Below, piece by piece: positions 61,635 to 64,000 of a stretch of 64,000 bases of DNA (positions within the stretch are counted from its first letter, which is position 1; every line of letters starts with the position of its first letter). The stretch spans positions 12,579,066-12,643,065 of the forward strand of contig JAPTYO010000059.1 of NCBI GenBank assembly GCA_036873135.1. The letters are read 5' to 3'. The notes below the pieces were generated by a model. The model had not been told where the DNA came from. It saw only the letters and a list, made by a program, of their open reading frames with translations, and did not search any database. The position numbers were made by a program, and so were the translations under genes. The DNA comes from Clarkia xantiana subsp. parviflora (taxonomy: Eukaryota; Streptophyta; Magnoliopsida; Myrtales; Onagraceae).

Positions 61635-62684
61635 GATCTTACGACGCGTAAGATAATCAAAGGATATACTGAGGTAAAACCCCTCCTCCTATTGATGAAG
61701 TAGGAAATATTGCACCGGGTTCGATAGCCTTACACACCTACAAATAAAAACGACATATTACACATTATCAATACCGATAATTACAAAATCACAAATCGGC
61801 ATATGGCTAAGGCATCAAGACATCATATCGAATAACAATACGCTAAGTTGGTAAGTATACAGTTAATTTCGCACAAAAAAAAAAAAAAAAAAAAAAAATT
61901 TACCTCAGCTGAGAAGAGGTGGCTGCAGCTCCGGTGGGGAGTGGGTCGACTCCTGCAGCCACGGGCGGCGGAGGCTCTGGTGGCGCGCGACGACTCCGGC
62001 AGCAGCCTCAAACGACGACTCCGGCAGCTACGGGCGGCGGAGACTCCGGCAGCAGCTCCAAACGATACCTCCGGCAGCAGCTCCCGACAGCGACCCTGGC
62101 AGCAGCTCCCGACAGCGACTCCGGCGAAGGCTGGAGCGGTGGCTGGAGCGGTGGCTGGAGCGGTGGCTGGAGCTCCAAGGACCAGCGGGACCACGACCGA
62201 GCACGACAGATCCGGCGACAGGCCGAGGCGGACGTGGTGGCGGCGCAACCGGGGACAGGAGGCGGACGTCGCGACGGCCACGGCTGACTCCGGTTGTGGC
62301 GGCGGCTGAAGCTCCGGCGGATTAAAGGCTTGAGGAGGGAGGGAAAGTCTTGAAACCCTAACACTCTAAGGAGGAAGATGGAGGCAAATGAGACAAAAAT
62401 GGAGAAGGAGATGTATATATGCCTTGTATGACTAGGGTTTTGCTCTCCACCTTTAGATATCTTCCATCTAACGGTTTAAATTAATCCTCCAATGAATTAT
62501 AAATCTCACATTTTCAGTAATTCAAAATATGAAAATTCCTTTAAATAAAATGGGTTGGCAAAAATAGCTTATCGTTTAAATATCCCTATATTGGGAAAAT
62601 GTTGACGTTTTATATATGTTCAATACGTGAATTTTTTTAGCAGAGCCTAATGCAGGTAAAACCTACATCAGCCTCGGGGGCAAA
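61635..62684. other. GC-rich leader region of antisense gene and 3' untranslated part of inner element
   Basis: This contains a poly(A) tract of about 24 nt on the plus strand (61875-61898) and a GC-rich patch with GGCAGCAGCTCC and 15-bp GGCTGGAGCGGT repeats (62133-62175). ATATACAT lies on the minus strand near 62413-62420, with CCTAACAC/AACCCTA motifs about 60 bp closer to the antisense gene. I read it as a possible antisense promoter and leader, because it is upstream of that gene's first ATG. Overlapping open frames in the GC-rich patch look non-coding. Confidence 0.5.
62676..62684 (+). other. Polypurine tract
   Basis: GGGGGCAAA, within CCTCGGGGGCAAA, directly precedes the 3' LTR. It would prime plus-strand synthesis. 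Confidence 0.8.
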
Positions 62685-63663
62685 TGATGGATATGGGTCC
62701 GTGTCTAATGCGGGTATTCACCTTGGACGAACCACGAAAGGCTCATCGAAACATGTCGGTCGATACCCACTACATAGGAGACACGACTCCTCTCCCTAAG
62801 TGGAGAGGGTCGACCCCCCTCCACTAAGTGGAGAGGGTCGACCCCCTCTCCACTAGTGGAGAGGGTCGAACCCCCCCCTCCACTAAGTGGAGAGGGTCGA
62901 CCCCCCTCCACTAAGTGGAGAGGGTCGACCCCCCTCCACTAGTGGAGAGGGTCGACCCCCCTCCACTAGTGGAGAGGGTCGACCCCCTCTCCACTAAGTA
63001 GAGAGGGTCGAACCCCCCCTCCACTAGGTGGAGAGGGTCGACCCCCCTCCACAGGTGGAGAGGGTCGACCTCCTCCACTAAGTGGAGAGGGTCGACCTCC
63101 TCCGTTGGTGGAAGGTTGACCCCTCTCTACCAATAGGGGAGGGTCGACCCTTCCCCACTAGAAGAGAGGGTCGACCCCTCTCTACTTAGCATGGAGAGGA
63201 TCGACTCTTCTCCACTAATGGGGAGGGTCGATCCATCTCTATTAAAAGAAGGGCCGTCCAAAGGACTGACTTCGTAAAACGGAAGGGTGTGATATTCACC
63301 TTCCTAAAATCGAGTTTCCTAATAAGGAATTCAATTCATACTGAATATTTAATGGCTTCGCGTATAATAAATAATTTCCCGAAGAGCAACAATCAATATA
63401 CGAGTTTCCATATACGAAGGTCGGTGCATCATCAATACATGCACCCAACCCTCCACTATAAATAGGTTTGCATATCTCCTATCAAGGTTACACATTCTTA
63501 CATTCATACTCTATATACTTTCAGTTCTTAGATATTCATTTTCTGGGAACTGACTTGAGCGTCGGAGGGGGATCATCGGGTCCAACCCGATCTGTCCCTT
63601 TGTGCAGGCCCGGACGCACCGAAGGTCGAGTCTTGGTTCAGCGTGGAAGATCAAGATCCAACA
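62685..63663 (+). repeat. 3' LTR of inner Tat element
   Basis: 979 bp, the same ends as the 5' LTR. The GTGGAGAGGGTCGACC dyad array (about 62800-63240) has about five more units than the 5' copy. The block after CAATTCATACTGAA differs by a short insertion/deletion (ATATTTAATGGCTTCGCG here). The remaining sequence appears identical to the 5' LTR. Confidence 0.95.
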
Positions 63664-63668
63664 TCATT

Positions 63669-64000
63669 GTCGACATGTATGTACGTACATGGAAAAATGA
63701 TACACGCGCTAATCTTGATACGCGCGTTGATGTTGATATGTTGAAGGGGTTGCCCCCCTTGCGCGATGCTTGTTGCTTGCTGCACGAAGACTTAATAAGT
63801 TTTGTACATTTGTGGTTGTTTTCACATGGGGCGTCTATCGCATGAGTGCTTGAATAAGTGTTGTGTGCGCTTGCGCACTGACTGTATTGTTGATAGCACT
63901 TTCCAAAATATTAAATCTTGTTGATTTTCCCAGTTATCGCCAGCTGCAGTTTCTGTCTTTAGCATAATTCTCGAAAGATCCGACGCAGGGGCGTGTTCCT
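63669..64000 (-). mobile_element. Continuation of outer Tat-like element beyond the nested insertion
   Basis: It resumes inside the 66-bp repeat (GTCGACATGTATGTACGTACATGG), then shows 18-bp repeat units (ACGCGCGTTGATGTTGAT, about 63717-63740), then unique sequence to the window edge. No coding sequence is recognised in this 330-bp part. Confidence 0.75.

Larger units (their letters stand above)
51719..63663 (+). mobile_element. Complete Tat-lineage Ty3/gypsy retrotransposon with antisense gene
   Basis: An 11.9-kb element flanked by an exact 5-bp duplication TCATT (51714-51718 and 63664-63668). It has two LTRs beginning TGATGGATATGGGTCC and ending CCAACA, a primer-binding site, an open gag-pol frame, a tandem-repeat zone, an antisense spliced gene, a GC-rich zone and a polypurine tract. 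Two RNase H domains in pol and an additional antisense ORF before the 3' LTR are features of the Tat lineage (Retand/Grande/Ogre type). The LTRs look near-identical outside a variable repeat array, so insertion was recent. Removing the element and one TCATT regenerates a normal 66-bp repeat unit at the target. Confidence 0.95.

Noticed and set aside
61823..62364. Overlapping Ala/Pro/Arg-rich frames on both strands
   Set aside because: They come from GC-rich short repeats in the retrotransposon's 3' region; several frames are open at once and none resembles a protein family.
63468..63845. 125-codon plus-strand frame across the 3' LTR end
   Set aside because: It joins LTR sequence with flanking repeat of the outer element by chance; the same first part appears in the 5' LTR with a different continuation.

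Overview
The window looks like nuclear DNA of a eudicot plant. It has AT-rich intergenic sequence, GT-AG introns, plastid and mitochondrial presequences, plant-specific gene families and many plant transposons. No species can be named from it. All calls come from reading the sequence; no database search was possible.

Gene-rich left part (1-32.1 kb). In order: a two-domain DJ-1/PfpI protein of the DJ1C type (minus strand, 3' end outside the window); the beta subunit of mitochondrial 3-methylcrotonyl-CoA carboxylase, for leucine breakdown (plus); a tRNA-Arg(TCT); an m3-type plastid thioredoxin (plus); a bHLH transcription factor resembling bHLH95/ZHOUPI (minus); an IRX15-type DUF579 protein of xylan synthesis (plus); an RD21-type granulin-containing papain-like protease (plus); RNA polymerase II subunit 3 (plus); and plastid 3-phosphoglycerate dehydrogenase of serine synthesis (minus). 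A reticulon-like protein (minus) stands alone at 46.3-47.6 kb. Splicing these genes at readable GT-AG sites gives full-length frames of the expected family size. They are unrelated housekeeping or developmental genes and do not form a pathway cluster.

Transposon-rich right part. Eight small non-autonomous DNA transposons can be delimited by terminal inverted repeats plus target-site duplications (TSDs): five hAT-type (8-bp TSD) and three Mutator-type (9-bp TSD). Four of them lie within about 3.4 kb upstream of the phosphoglycerate dehydrogenase gene. A full-length 6.2-kb LINE (38.04-44.28 kb) has a TSD and poly(A) tail, but carries frameshifts.

The last 15 kb hold two related Tat-lineage Ty3/gypsy elements, nested in opposite orientation. 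The inner one (51,719-63,663) is complete: 5-bp TSD, near-identical LTRs, an open 1,892-codon gag-pol frame with a second RNase H, and a spliced antisense gene for a coiled-coil protein between integrase and the 3' LTR. It sits inside a 66-bp tandem repeat array of the outer element, of which one LTR and part of the internal region are visible. The antisense gene and the palindrome-rich repeat arrays are the least ordinary parts of the window.
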